Below are positions 26,188 through 35,204 of a stretch of 64,000 nt of DNA, piece after piece. Source of the DNA: Holophagae bacterium (GTDB lineage: Bacteria; Acidobacteriota; Holophagae; Acanthopleuribacterales; Acanthopleuribacteraceae); the NCBI GenBank assembly GCA_030429565.1, contig JAUIFE010000008.1, positions 62,001-126,000 on the forward strand, in the 5' to 3' direction. The position numbers and the translations under genes are program-made. The notes under the pieces are model-generated. The model did not search any database. It was not told the origin of the DNA and saw nothing but the letters and a program-made list of their open reading frames with translations. Numbering within the stretch: position 1 is the first letter of the stretch; each line of letters begins with the position of its first letter.

Positions 26188-27003
26188 ATGAGTAAAGATG
26201 TCGCTTTAATCACCTTACACGGAATGGGTCGTCGCAATGAGCGCTACTTTAGCGAGCTTGAAGCCGGTTTACAGCGCCAATTGGGTCCTCGCTGGGAACG
26301 TGTCGCCTTCCATCCCATTGATTACGCCGACCTTTTGCAAACACCGCAAGATCACTTGTGGCGCGCCATGATCAGCCACCCACAAAATGAGATGGACTAC
26401 ACCCGCTTGCGGCAATTCATGCTGTACGGCTTCGGCGATGCCGGCTCGCTGGAGCACAGCGCCCGCAAAGAGAAATCCAAACCCGAGGGTGTGTACTACA
26501 AAGTTCAGGCGCTCATTCAACAGACCTTGCGCAACGTCTTGCATGACTTTGACGGCCAAGTGGATCGGCCGATTGTCATTGTGGCGCATTCGCTGGGCTG
26601 CCAAGTCATTTCCAACTACCTGTGGGATGCACAGCACGACTATCACATTTTTGCGGTTTTGGCCGCCGACCAAAGCGAGGGGGCCGACTTTATGCGGCTC
26701 AAAACAGCCCAAAACTTGATCACCACCGGTTGTAATATTCCCTTGTTCGTCGCCGGTTTAGAAAAACGCATCTGTTTTGAACGACCGAATCCCAAGTTCC
26801 ATTGGGACAATTACTACGATCCCGACGATATTTTGGGTTGGCCGCTGCAGCAGCTTGACCAGAGTTATGCGGTGATCGTTCAAGACCATGTTGTCGAAGT
26901 GGGGCGCCGCTGGGCATCGTGGACGCCCTTGAGCCACAGCTATTACTGGGGCGATAAGGATATTCACCAGGCTGTAGCCCGATCATTGGCTGTTTTCCTG
27001 TAA
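26188..27003 (+). CDS. alpha/beta-hydrolase-fold protein
   Basis: This 271-residue cytoplasmic protein has a first strand ALITLHGMGRR with an oxyanion-type HGMG and a nucleophile elbow, VIVAHSLGCQV (AHSLG in place of GxSxG). This fits the lipase-like alpha/beta hydrolases. A C-terminal HSYYWGDKDIHQ could supply the His. ATG 26188 has GGAGG at 26176-26180; the frame extends to 26056 but without an SD. It follows the cyclase by about 200 bases on the same strand, yet it has no transglutaminase-like or peptidase signature, so I do not regard it as the missing lasso protease. The substrate is unknown. Confidence 0.82.
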   Translation: MSKDVALITLHGMGRRNERYFSELEAGLQRQLGPRWERVAFHPIDYADLLQTPQDHLWRAMISHPQNEMDYTRLRQFMLYGFGDAGSLEHSARKEKSKPEGVYYKVQALIQQTLRNVLHDFDGQVDRPIVIVAHSLGCQVISNYLWDAQHDYHIFAVLAADQSEGADFMRLKTAQNLITTGCNIPLFVAGLEKRICFERPNPKFHWDNYYDPDDILGWPLQQLDQSYAVIVQDHVVEVGRRWASWTPLSHSYYWGDKDIHQAVARSLAVFL

Positions 27004-27008
27004 GCGGT

Positions 27009-27377
27009 TTACTCGGCGTCTTGTCGGTCCGCCTCGTCTTTTGCTTGCTTCAGGTAATCCGCCAGGGCGTCGAAACGGTCGTTCCAGAAGCGGCGGTAAT
27101 ACTGAATGATGTCGCTCGCCGGCGCTAGCGACTCCGGGCGCAGGTTACAGCGGAACAAGCGCCCTTCTTTTTCTTTGCGAATTAAACCGGCGCGTTCCAG
27201 GATCTTGAGGTGTTTGGAGATGGCCGGCAACGACATATTGTGGGGTTCGGCCAATTCGGAAACCGTGCAGGTGCGTTCGCACAACACCGATAATATGGCG
27301 CGACGGGTGCGATCCGCCAAGGCGGCAAAAATGAGATCCAGTTGTTTTTCTTCTTCCGGCGTGCGAGGTGGCTGCAA
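27009..27377 (-). CDS. ArsR-family transcriptional repressor
   Basis: This is a winged-helix regulator of about 122 residues: LDLIFAALADRTRRAILSVL, then the HTH VSELAEPHNMSLPAISKHLK, ILERAGLIRKEKEGRLFRC and a C-terminal helix. No Cys/His metal site typical of metal-sensing ArsR proteins is visible. I prefer TTG 27377 with AAAGGG seven bases upstream; the longer frame to 27596 would overlap the GST gene by 100 bases with an implausible Arg/Cys-rich head. ArsR/SRPBCC pairs are common and usually autoregulated. Two matching inverted repeats before the first gene of this operon are its likely sites. Confidence 0.88.
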   Translation of the reverse strand: MQPPRTPEEEKQLDLIFAALADRTRRAILSVLCERTCTVSELAEPHNMSLPAISKHLKILERAGLIRKEKEGRLFRCNLRPESLAPASDIIQYYRRFWNDRFDALADYLKQAKDEADRQDAE

Positions 27378-27496
27378 CGAGGAACCCTTTTCATGTGCTG
27401 GTCGGCCCCGTCGCCGCGACGGGGATTCGATATTGTAGTGGAAATCGGGCCGCAAGAGGGCGTGGGTTGCCTGTTGCGACCCGATGCAACCTGGTG

Positions 27497-28159
27497 TTAG
27501 GCCTTGACGGCACCCGCAAGTAGTTGCTCCCACATGTGGTTGCGGGCCGTCAGTGTTGCTGCAATCTGTTCGTTTTGGCTGACGTGGGCGCGCCATGTCG
27601 ACCAGCCTTCAACTGCAGCAACCGGGCTGGGGCGGCCCGCTAACTCGCTGCAACGGTGGAGTAAATCCAATTCAAACAAGGCGGTTAAGTCGGCAATCGT
27701 GAGATTTTTGCCGGCAATGTATGGATCAAAAACAAACACCTTTGCCGCTGCTTGCAGTGCGTTGCTTGCCGCGGCCAAGGTTTCGTCTATAAAAGCCGGT
27801 GTGGCTTCTTTTCCGAAGAAACAAGGACCGATCAGCTTGACCGTGTGCTGGAAAACGTAGAGATTGATCAGTTGGTGGATTTGTAAGGCGCGACCTGCCG
27901 CCGCGGCGTCGCTGGGGAACAGGGCGGGTTCAGGCTGCAGGCGTTCCGCATAAAGGGCAATCGCCAGGGATTCACTCATCACCCCTTGATCGGTTTCCAT
28001 ACACGGCACTTTGCCCATGGGCGACATGGCCAGGAAAGTCTCTGTTTTTGCGGCTGGGTCAAGCGCCACCTCCTCGAAGGCAATACCTTTGAGCAGGAAG
28101 GCGGCTTTGGCGACATTGTAAAAATTGCTGGCGGGAACACCGAAAAGTTTGATGGTCAT
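27497..28159 (-). CDS. glutathione S-transferase-family protein
   Basis: This 220-residue protein has an N-terminal thioredoxin-like domain (IKLFGVPASNFYNVAKAAFL, SPMGKVPCMETDQGVMSES) with the cis-Pro KVPC and the ES glutathione-contact motif. An all-helical C-terminal domain contains NLTIADLTALFELD, the usual N-capping box. GSTs conjugate or reduce electrophiles in the cytoplasm. The ATG has GGAGGA eight bases upstream. It sits between the SRPBCC and ArsR genes on the same strand and probably shares their promoter. The substrate is unknown. Confidence 0.9.
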   Translation of the reverse strand: MTIKLFGVPASNFYNVAKAAFLLKGIAFEEVALDPAAKTETFLAMSPMGKVPCMETDQGVMSESLAIALYAERLQPEPALFPSDAAAAGRALQIHQLINLYVFQHTVKLIGPCFFGKEATPAFIDETLAAASNALQAAAKVFVFDPYIAGKNLTIADLTALFELDLLHRCSELAGRPSPVAAVEGWSTWRAHVSQNEQIAATLTARNHMWEQLLAGAVKA

Positions 28160-28341
28160 AAGAAGATCCTCCAGATCCTATCTGATTCATTGCGAACCGG
28201 AATACCGAGCACGATGCCGGTTTTTTTGTGTTAACTGTTTTAAACATAATGTTTACGTGTTTTTTGATCGGGCGCAGCCCTGCCGTGCCGCTGAAAAAAG
28301 CGGCCATGAAGTACCGTGACCAGTGGGGTGCCGGACTAGGT

Positions 28342-28767
28342 TTAGGCTGCTTGTTGTTCTTGAAGAAATTGGGCCAGATTGGCGAAGCAACCTTGCCATC
28401 CTTGGTTGTGGTTTTCGCGTTGGGCGGGTTCAACCAAGTGTTGGTGCACCAGGGTTAGGCGTGTTTGGGCGCCAAGGTCCTCAAAGTCGAGCGTGACCAG
28501 GGAGTCCTGCACCGATTTGGATGTCCAAGTAAAGCTAATGCGTTGTTGGTCAACGATGTCGCGGTATTCGCCATGATGAGGGTAGTGGTTGCCGTCCCGG
28601 TCCTGAATTTCAAGGCGGTAGCTGCCGCCGACGCGAAAGTCACAGGACGCGTGGCAGACCATGTCGCCGGGAAAAAACCAGCGACTCATCATGGCGCTGT
28701 CCGTCCACGCTTTAAAAACGAGGTCACGAGGTGCGTCAAAAACGCGGGAAAGGGTTAAATCGCTCAA
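28342..28767 (-). CDS. SRPBCC (AHSA1-like) domain protein
   Basis: This protein of about 141 residues has the START/AHSA1 pattern: LTLSRVFDAPRDLVFKAWTD, MSRWFFPGDM, FRVGGSYRLEIQDRDG, the strand-rich middle and C-terminal HNQGWQGCFANLAQFLQE. The fold makes a hydrophobic cavity for small ligands. I prefer TTG 28767 because GGAGG lies seven bases upstream in the transcript; the upstream frame (to 28851) covers the operator and promoter. It is the first gene of the SRPBCC-GST-ArsR operon, a common arrangement whose physiological ligand is usually unknown. Confidence 0.87.
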   Translation of the reverse strand: MSDLTLSRVFDAPRDLVFKAWTDSAMMSRWFFPGDMVCHASCDFRVGGSYRLEIQDRDGNHYPHHGEYRDIVDQQRISFTWTSKSVQDSLVTLDFEDLGAQTRLTLVHQHLVEPAQRENHNQGWQGCFANLAQFLQEQQAA

Positions 28768-28790
28768 GGTGCATCCTCCGCAGGTGGAAT

Positions 28791-28811
28791 AGTTAACCGA
28801 TGGGTTAAGTA
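28791..28811. promoter_or_regulatory. operator 1, inverted repeat TTAACC-N4-GGTTAA
   Basis: Arms at 28793-28798 and 28803-28808 are perfect complements. The repeat overlaps the downstream edge of the predicted -10 hexamer (28808-28813, minus strand), a position where binding would block transcription. An identical repeat lies 51 bp away. Confidence 0.75.
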
Positions 28812-28835
28812 TACGCGCGTTTGAGTGTGATGCAA
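28808..28835 (-). promoter_or_regulatory. sigma-70-type promoter of the SRPBCC-GST-ArsR operon
   Basis: On the minus strand TTGCAT (28835-28830) is followed after 16 bases by TATACT (28813-28808), a near-consensus -35/-10 pair. It points towards the SRPBCC start at 28767 and is flanked on each side by an inverted repeat. Confidence 0.7.
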
Positions 28836-28841
28836 TTGGAA

Positions 28842-28862
28842 AGTTAACCATTTGGTTAAGTA
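28842..28862. promoter_or_regulatory. operator 2, inverted repeat TTAACC-N4-GGTTAA
   Basis: Arms at 28844-28849 and 28854-28859 match operator 1 in sequence and spacing; the flanks GTTAACC and GGTTAAGTA are shared as well. It sits just upstream of the -35 hexamer. The centre-to-centre distance of 51 bp is close to five helical turns, so a repressor could bind both on one DNA face. Confidence 0.72.
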
Positions 28863-28921
28863 AATTACAAGTGGTTGGTTAGATTAGGTTTGCGAGTGCC
28901 TGTTTTGTCGCGCTTTCTTTT

Positions 28922-31900
28922 TTAGCCGTGAATCACCGATTGAATGACCACATTGCTGCTGTTGGGCTGGTCCTTAAACACATAGGGCAGTGAAAACGAA
29001 AAACAAGAACCTTCACCCTGTTTGCTTTGAACCCAAACTTCGCCGCCGTGGACGCCCACCAACTTTTTGACAATCGCTAAACCCAGGCCGGTGCTCGACT
29101 CGCCGCCTGTTGGCCGTGCGCTCAGTTTGGAAAAAGCGCGAAAGGCTTGCGCGATGTCTTGCTCGGTCATGCCTTGACCCGAGTCTTGTATATGGGTGAT
29201 CAGAAAGCCGTCGCGCGACTCGAAAAAGATGCGAATGAGTCCGCCTGGGTGGGTGTACTTCACAGCATTGCTGATCAGGTTATCGAGGATTTCGGCCACC
29301 CTTGGTGGGTCGGCTTCCACGCCGGCACCGCCCTTCGGCGCCATGACCGCAATGTCGATATCTTTGCGAACCGCTGCTTGGTGGTAGCGGGCCAGCACCT
29401 CGGTGAGTATCTCGGTTAACTGAACCGGCTGGATCTCCAGCCGCACCGTGCCGGACTCAATAGCAGAAATATTGAGCAATTCCTTGAGCAGGCGTTCCAT
29501 TTCCACCGTGGTTTTTTCAAACTTGGTCAGCAGCTCAAGCTGTTCCTCTTTGGTTAATTGATCTAACTCGGCCATTTCACGCATGTACTGGGTGGTAAGG
29601 GTTAGGCCGTTAATGGGCGAGCGCAGGTCGTGCGCAGCGATGCCGAGGAACTCATTTTTGCGGGTGTTGAGTGTCTGCAGACTCTCCAGAAGGTGTAGCC
29701 GTGAAAGGGCGCTGAATAAGTGCTCTTGGAAAAGCGGCAGAAAGGCCAGGTCGATATCGTTGAAGGCGTTGTCGTCGTCCATGTTTTCGAACGAAAGAAA
29801 ACCCCAGGTATCGCGGTTAATGCGAACGCGTAAGATTAAGATCGCGCGTGGGACCGCCACGCCGAACAAGGTGTCGCTCCCGAGATTGTCGAAGTCGTGG
29901 CGCCATAGAAACACGTTGTGATCCAGTTGTTTGAGTTTGGGTGCGAAGTCGTTGTTGATTTCGTCAATGGTGACCCGAATCGGCGCCAACTTTTCCTGAT
30001 CCCAACCGACGACGCCCTGAAAGACGTAATAGGCTTCGCTGGGATGGCGGGTGAGCAGGCGAGCGCGTTGGAACCGTTCACGGAAGGGGAGGACCGAGGC
30101 GAGAATTTGGGTGAATTCGGCCATGCTCTGGACGCTGTTAATCCCGCGTACCATGCAGTCGATGGCGCGTAGCTCGGCGTGACTGCTGTTGAGGTCGGCC
30201 GTCGCTGAGGCGACCTTGTCGGCCAGCATTGTTTGGATTTTCTTTTGACGCCAAACGTAACCACCGACCGCAGCCAGCAACAGGGCCAGGTAGAGAAGGT
30301 AGGCCCACGTCGTTTGCCACCAAGCCGGCAACACGTGCAAGGTCAGCACCGTCGGCCTTGGGTTCCAAACACCGTCGTGATTGGCGGCGATGACCTTAAA
30401 TTGGAAGCGACCGGGCGGTAAAAAGGTGTAGGTGGCACGACGGTTGGTGCCGTCGGTTTCGACCCACTGCTCGTCAAGACCCTCCAAGATATAGCGGTAC
30501 TGGTTTTGTTGGGGGTTGGCGAAGTGCAGCGCGGCAAATTCGAGCGTCACCATATCGTCATCGGCGTTGAGTTGGATTTCTTGGGCGGCAAATAACGCGG
30601 GTTGGGATTGATCCTCCGGCGTCGGTGGCGGCTTGTTGGCCGTGCTTTGGTTGAAAATCAGCAGGTCGGTCATAATGACCTCGGGTGGCATCGGATCGAA
30701 GGTGATGTTGTTGGGCGAGAAAAGATTGATGCCGTTAACCCCGCCAAAAGCCAGCCGACCGTCGCGTAAGGTCAGGTAGGCGCCGGTGTTGAATTCGTTG
30801 CCCTGCAGACCGTCTTTGGTGGTGTAGGTGGCCAAGGTACCGTTTTCCGGTGTGAACTTAACCAAACCCTGGTTGGTGCTGAGCCACAGATAGCCTTCGG
30901 CGTCTTCCAGCACCGCGTACACCACATTGTTGGGAAAGCCGTTGCGCTGGTCGTACACCCGAAAGCCGGCTTCGTCGCCCAGGAACAGGTTGAGACCGTT
31001 GGTGGTGCCAACCCACAATCGTCCTTGGCTGTCCTCGGTGATCGTTTTAATGTTTTCACTGGCGATGCTGTGCGGGTTACCTGGCTCGTGGCTGAAATGA
31101 ATAAAACCGCTTTCATCTTCTTTCAGGCGATTCAGGCCGCCGCTTTCTGTGCCGACCCATAGCCGACCCGAGCGATCCTCGTAAATCGTCCAAACCTCCG
31201 AATCGCTGATGGCGTCGGCCGCATCACCGGGTAGGTATTGGCGGAACCGACCCGGCGCGGCCGGGTCCATGACGTTCAGCCCGTTAAACTCCGTGCCGAC
31301 CCACATGCGGCCTTTTCGGTCTTCCAAGATGGACCACACATTGTTGCCGCTAAGGCTGTTGGGATCGCTGGGATCGGTTCGGATGTTTTGAAATGCCGTT
31401 TCTCCGGGGCGGCGGAAGAAAATGCCGCCACCGTCGCTGCCAACCCACAGTTCGCCGTTCTGTCTGTGCATGACCGCCATCGCCTTGTTGCTGAGAAATC
31501 GCTCCTCGCCTTTGCCTAGCTGTAAATGTTCTAGGGTCTCGCCGTTGCGGTCGAGGTGAAATAGGCCTTGACCATAGCTTCCCACCCACAAACTGCCGTC
31601 GGGTGCCTCGCTGAAAGCCCTGACCAAGGCTCCTGGCAAGCGGTGGTTAAAACGTTCGTTTTGGCGGTTGTAACGGAATAAGCCATCGCCGTCCGAGCCG
31701 ATCCACAACAGGCCGCTGTGATCCACATACAAGGCCATGATGATATTACCCGCCGTGTGAACCTCGCGACTCAAGCGATGGTTTTTTGGCCGCGAGATCG
31801 CTTCACGTGTATCGAAGGCAAATAATCCCTGCCGTTCGCTGCCGAACCAAAAGAGGTGCGGTTCCATTTGCACCATACTCATGATGCGTTTGGGATGGTC

Positions 31901-32698
31901 AGGGCCCAAATTGACCGCGACGAACTGCTCGTCGACCTCGCGAAAGAGTCCGTGTTCCCGGGTGCCGATCCACAGGCGTTGATGGTCGTCCAGCATCAGG
32001 GAATCAATGCCGCCATGGGGCAAACCGAAGGCCGGACTGAGGTGTTCGAAATGCTTGGTATGCGGCTGGTAATGCCACAGCCCCTGTTTTTTGGTGCCTA
32101 GGTAGAGGCCGCCGCTAGGGCTTGGTGCCAATGCCGTGACCGCTCGATCTCCGCTCCCTTCACCAAAAGGCAAGTTGATGCGCTGGACGCGGTTGGTGTG
32201 TCCATCAAACAGGTCTAGCCCACCTTGACCACCCAACCAGACTTTGCCGTCTTCGGCTGCTGACAGGTGGGTAATGTGGTTGGAGGACGGGGTGGCCGGA
32301 TCGTTTGGGTTGTGGCGCAGGACTTGGATGCGATTGTGGATCAAATCGAGCATGGCCAAACCGCCGCCGGTGGTGGCGATGAGCAAGCGGCCTCGCGGCG
32401 ATTCAAGTAGGTCTTTGACGCCGCTGTCAGGCATGTTCGGTGAATGGCGTTGTTTGCTTTGGTATATTTTGAATTGGTAACCGTCGAAGCGGTTGAGACC
32501 ATCGCGCGTGCCGATCCACAAGAATCCAAAACTGTCTTGGTAAATACAGTAGACGCTGCCCTGGGAGAGGCCTTCTTCCACGCCAAAGCGGCTAAATGCT
32601 TTGCCACCTGCACGGAGGGGGCTCAGGGCCGCCGGCAGCATAAGCGCCGTCATGCAGAGGGTCAGAGCCGAGCGAGTAAGGAGTGCGGTCGATGCCAT
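28922..32698 (-). CDS. large propeller-type sensor histidine kinase
   Basis: This 1258-residue kinase begins with a signal peptide (TLCMTALMLPAALSPLRAGG). Two seven-bladed regulator propellers follow (about 35-660; blades such as FLWIGTRDGLNRF and LWVGTESGGLNRL), then a Y_Y_Y domain (about 685-770), a membrane helix (AYLLYLALLLAAVGGYVW), a GAF-like domain (about 835-990), HisKA with LGIAAHDLRSPINGL and HATPase with NLISNAVKYTHPGG, DSGQGM and GLGLAIVKKL. Periplasmic propellers of this kind usually sense carbohydrates or other extracellular cues. No receiver or regulator is fused or adjacent. I chose ATG 32698 because it begins the signal peptide; an upstream in-frame start (32818) adds an Arg-rich head. 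Confidence 0.93.
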   Translation of the reverse strand: MASTALLTRSALTLCMTALMLPAALSPLRAGGKAFSRFGVEEGLSQGSVYCIYQDSFGFLWIGTRDGLNRFDGYQFKIYQSKQRHSPNMPDSGVKDLLESPRGRLLIATTGGGLAMLDLIHNRIQVLRHNPNDPATPSSNHITHLSAAEDGKVWLGGQGGLDLFDGHTNRVQRINLPFGEGSGDRAVTALAPSPSGGLYLGTKKQGLWHYQPHTKHFEHLSPAFGLPHGGIDSLMLDDHQRLWIGTREHGLFREVDEQFVAVNLGPDHPKRIMSMVQMEPHLFWFGSERQGLFAFDTREAISRPKNHRLSREVHTAGNIIMALYVDHSGLLWIGSDGDGLFRYNRQNERFNHRLPGALVRAFSEAPDGSLWVGSYGQGLFHLDRNGETLEHLQLGKGEERFLSNKAMAVMHRQNGELWVGSDGGGIFFRRPGETAFQNIRTDPSDPNSLSGNNVWSILEDRKGRMWVGTEFNGLNVMDPAAPGRFRQYLPGDAADAISDSEVWTIYEDRSGRLWVGTESGGLNRLKEDESGFIHFSHEPGNPHSIASENIKTITEDSQGRLWVGTTNGLNLFLGDEAGFRVYDQRNGFPNNVVYAVLEDAEGYLWLSTNQGLVKFTPENGTLATYTTKDGLQGNEFNTGAYLTLRDGRLAFGGVNGINLFSPNNITFDPMPPEVIMTDLLIFNQSTANKPPPTPEDQSQPALFAAQEIQLNADDDMVTLEFAALHFANPQQNQYRYILEGLDEQWVETDGTNRRATYTFLPPGRFQFKVIAANHDGVWNPRPTVLTLHVLPAWWQTTWAYLLYLALLLAAVGGYVWRQKKIQTMLADKVASATADLNSSHAELRAIDCMVRGINSVQSMAEFTQILASVLPFRERFQRARLLTRHPSEAYYVFQGVVGWDQEKLAPIRVTIDEINNDFAPKLKQLDHNVFLWRHDFDNLGSDTLFGVAVPRAILILRVRINRDTWGFLSFENMDDDNAFNDIDLAFLPLFQEHLFSALSRLHLLESLQTLNTRKNEFLGIAAHDLRSPINGLTLTTQYMREMAELDQLTKEEQLELLTKFEKTTVEMERLLKELLNISAIESGTVRLEIQPVQLTEILTEVLARYHQAAVRKDIDIAVMAPKGGAGVEADPPRVAEILDNLISNAVKYTHPGGLIRIFFESRDGFLITHIQDSGQGMTEQDIAQAFRAFSKLSARPTGGESSTGLGLAIVKKLVGVHGGEVWVQSKQGEGSCFSFSLPYVFKDQPNSSNVVIQSVIHG

Positions 32699-32871
32699 TA
32701 AGCGATGCCTCGAGGTTCGCGCGCCAGGGGCTGATGGAAAAAGTTGGACAGTGCCGCGACCTTCGCGACAAGGATGGGCGTATTCGCCCTTCAAAAGAAC
32801 CAGCCGCCGCTTCGCCACAAGAAGGCGACCGCTGGGCCTTTTTGTTCCTATCGGCCGTGGCGCCTGGAACT

Positions 32872-32905
32872 AAAAAAGCGCGCCTCGGGAAGGGCGCGCT
32901 TTTTT
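32872..32905. terminator. bidirectional rho-independent terminator
   Basis: Perfect 13-bp arms, AAAAAAGCGCGCC and GGCGCGCTTTTTT, enclose an 8-nt loop. T-tracts exist on both strands. It lies 45 bases past the stop of the minus-strand exoribonuclease gene and isolates it from the kinase gene. Confidence 0.88.
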
Positions 32906-32949
32906 CAATTGGCGGGATTTGTTTGGGGCGGGGCGAAAATCGCGACTGT

Positions 32950-34773
32950 TTAGGCGTCTTCCATCCGCAAGCCGATGCTCTGCTCGGCCAGATTAATGTG
33001 CGCAACCGACAAATTGATTTCGGTGTTCATCAGCCAATCGCCGGCGAGGGTAATGCCCGCATCAAGGGCCAGTTCGGGAATGAGCACCGTGTAGCGTTTG
33101 TCGCGCTGGTCGACGAGCACGCCCTGACCACGCCAGGTCTCGCGTCGCTTGAGGTAAACCAAAAGCCAATGACGGTTGGACAGGCGTTCTACCTGACGTA
33201 AATGACCGGTGACCGCTTCACTGGCGCCGACGCGTTCCGTCATTTCCTGGTCGTTGAGAATCGGTTCGCCGCGCAGGAAGGCGCGAAGCTGTTGGTGGGC
33301 GACCAAGTCTAAATAACGGCGCAATGGGCTTGTCGCACGCGCGTAGGCGTCCAGACCCAAGCTCGAGTGTGGTTCGGGCACGCCTTTGATTTGGGTGCGT
33401 TTAAACTTTTTGCGGTAATTGAACATCGCCGCCATGTCTTCCGGCGTTTCATGGTTTTCTGGTGGGGCCTGACCCGCAAACGCGAACGGAATTTGATGTT
33501 CCATCGCGAAACGTGCCGCGGCTTCACCCGCCATCAGCATGGCGTCTGTGACCATGTCACGGCTTTTGAGCGAAACAATCGGTTTAATACGGATGTCCTC
33601 GTCTTTGACCGCAATTTTGATTTCGGGCAAGTTGATGACCGCCGCGCCGTGTTCAAAGCGGCGATTGCGGTAACGTTCCGTGACCGCCGCCATCTCCGCG
33701 AACGGCGTCTCCGCCATGCGCGCATCCGCCTCTTCGTAACTGAGGCGCGTGACCTTCACCCAACTCGGTTTTATCTGGATGTCCACCATGTCGCCGTGTT
33801 GGTTGAGAACCACACCGAACGATAGGGCCGGCGAGGTTTCGCTTAGCCCCAAGCCAAACAGCTCGGTGGCCGCGTCGGGCAACATCGGGATTGTCTGTTC
33901 CGGTAAATAAAGGTTGGCGCCGCGACCGCGCGCCTCGCGGTCGATATCTGAATCCGGTTTAATAACCGCCGCCACATCGGCGACGTGAATCCACAGGCGG
34001 TCACCGTCAATGCTGATTGCGTCGTCGGGATCTTTGTTGCCTTCGTCATCGATGGCAAAGGCCGGCAGGTGGGTTAGATCGAGGCGTTCTTCTTCAGGTA
34101 AGGGGGGCAGCGCCAAGTCAGGGGCTTCGGTTGGTAAGCTGAACCGCAGCGGGTAGGGATTCATCGTGTCGTCCCAAATACCGAGCTTGAGTAAGAGGTG
34201 GTGTGCCGCTTCTTTGGTTTCTTGTAAGCCAAGTTGCTGAAGGACCTTGCTGCGTGGGTTTTTGCTCAGGGCGACCAATTCGACGCTTTTGAGTTGGTCG
34301 CGGTCACCTGGCTCGATGCGGTTTTCCCGTACTCGGCTAATAAAGGCGTTCCAAGCGTCTTCCGCCGCCTTTTTGGCCGCGCGCTCTTCTTTGTCGCGCT
34401 GCACTTTCTCCTCGGTGCGCGCTTCAATGACACCCGGGGTGCCGACAAAATACAGCCCATCCTCAACGATTTGCCAGGTCGACCATGCCGTGACCGGTGT
34501 GTATTCGGCAAAGATGAGTTCCGTGAGTTCCGCCAAGTCGGTCGTTTCATCTTGCAACAAAGACCAAGCTTCTTCGAGGTTGGCTACCTGGGGTTCTAAC
34601 TGGGCAAAACTGTGCAACGGACCGGGATGCAGGCATACGATGTCTTTAGGGCGGACCTTTTGCGTTTTGCCGTTTTCCGTTTTTATTTCGACTTTCTCGC
34701 CCACGGACAAGACCCGCGCGGGTCCGTTTTTGTAGAGCACCAAGGCATGGGGAGCGAGCGGCGGGGTGGGCAT
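32950..34773 (-). CDS. RNB-domain exoribonuclease (RNase II/R family)
   Basis: This 607-residue enzyme degrades RNA 3' to 5'. The catalytic domain begins about residue 235 with AIDDEGNKDPDDAISIDGD, which keeps the acidic cluster that binds Mg. It continues with RGANLYLPEQTIPMLP and YARATSPLRRYLDLVAHQQL. The N-terminal 230 residues are not a typical pair of cold-shock domains, and the C-terminal segment is a short S1-like region, so it is the shorter RNB type rather than full RNase R. ATG 34773 has AGAGGA close upstream. It is monocistronic with a strong terminator. Confidence 0.92.
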   Translation of the reverse strand: MPTPPLAPHALVLYKNGPARVLSVGEKVEIKTENGKTQKVRPKDIVCLHPGPLHSFAQLEPQVANLEEAWSLLQDETTDLAELTELIFAEYTPVTAWSTWQIVEDGLYFVGTPGVIEARTEEKVQRDKEERAAKKAAEDAWNAFISRVRENRIEPGDRDQLKSVELVALSKNPRSKVLQQLGLQETKEAAHHLLLKLGIWDDTMNPYPLRFSLPTEAPDLALPPLPEEERLDLTHLPAFAIDDEGNKDPDDAISIDGDRLWIHVADVAAVIKPDSDIDREARGRGANLYLPEQTIPMLPDAATELFGLGLSETSPALSFGVVLNQHGDMVDIQIKPSWVKVTRLSYEEADARMAETPFAEMAAVTERYRNRRFEHGAAVINLPEIKIAVKDEDIRIKPIVSLKSRDMVTDAMLMAGEAAARFAMEHQIPFAFAGQAPPENHETPEDMAAMFNYRKKFKRTQIKGVPEPHSSLGLDAYARATSPLRRYLDLVAHQQLRAFLRGEPILNDQEMTERVGASEAVTGHLRQVERLSNRHWLLVYLKRRETWRGQGVLVDQRDKRYTVLIPELALDAGITLAGDWLMNTEINLSVAHINLAEQSIGLRMEDA

Positions 34774-35204
34774 TCATTCCTCTTTCGTTGCGAACACATA
34801 GGTGTGGTGATCCGGCGTCGGTGACCTGGCGGGAACAGCGCCGGCCCTCGCTGTGCGGAGCGCGCGACGCGGCCGCGGTGACCCGAAGTGACGTGCACCG
34901 TATGAGATCGGCACGATGTTGCGCCGGCGGGTGGCCGGCGGTCGCGGGTCAAAAAACGCCGTTTTGCGCGCTATTTTACCTGAGCCGGCCTCGAACAGCG
35001 AGTGGTTTCCGCGTTGGCGGCGCCGTGGTGACGGAAAAAGGCCTTGTCGCTCGCTTTTTACACCCCGTTCCTCGAAAGGTCTGTGGGGCTTTGGCTTGGC
35101 GCCCTGCCACCGCCCTCCCGCCCAAAATGAAAAAACCCGCCTGTCCTCGAGAGGCGTGGCGGGTTTGGCGCGTTGTGCGCGTCGGGACCCTGAAGGTCGC
35201 CGGG
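34774..35204. other. GC-rich intergenic region with terminator
   Basis: About 430 bases lie between OmpH's end and the exoribonuclease start. It holds the OmpH terminator (35133-35166) and should hold the exoribonuclease promoter. Reading frames across it look like antisense noise. Confidence 0.4.
35133..35166 (-). terminator. rho-independent terminator of the OmpH gene
   Basis: AAACCCGCC and GGCGGGTTT form a 9-bp stem whose loop itself holds the short palindrome CCTCGAGAGG. In the minus-strand transcript the stem is followed by a T run. It lies 38 bases past the ompH-like stop. Confidence 0.82.

Noticed and set aside
26188..27003. Alpha/beta hydrolase as the missing lasso leader protease
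   Set aside because: It has a lipase-like AHSLG elbow and none of the Cys-His-Asp transglutaminase pattern of B2 proteins, and a 196-base gap separates it from the cyclase.
27378..27596. N-terminal extension of the ArsR gene
   Set aside because: It overlaps the GST gene by 100 bases and encodes an Arg/Cys-rich stretch unlike ArsR proteins; a TTG with SD at 27377 fits better.
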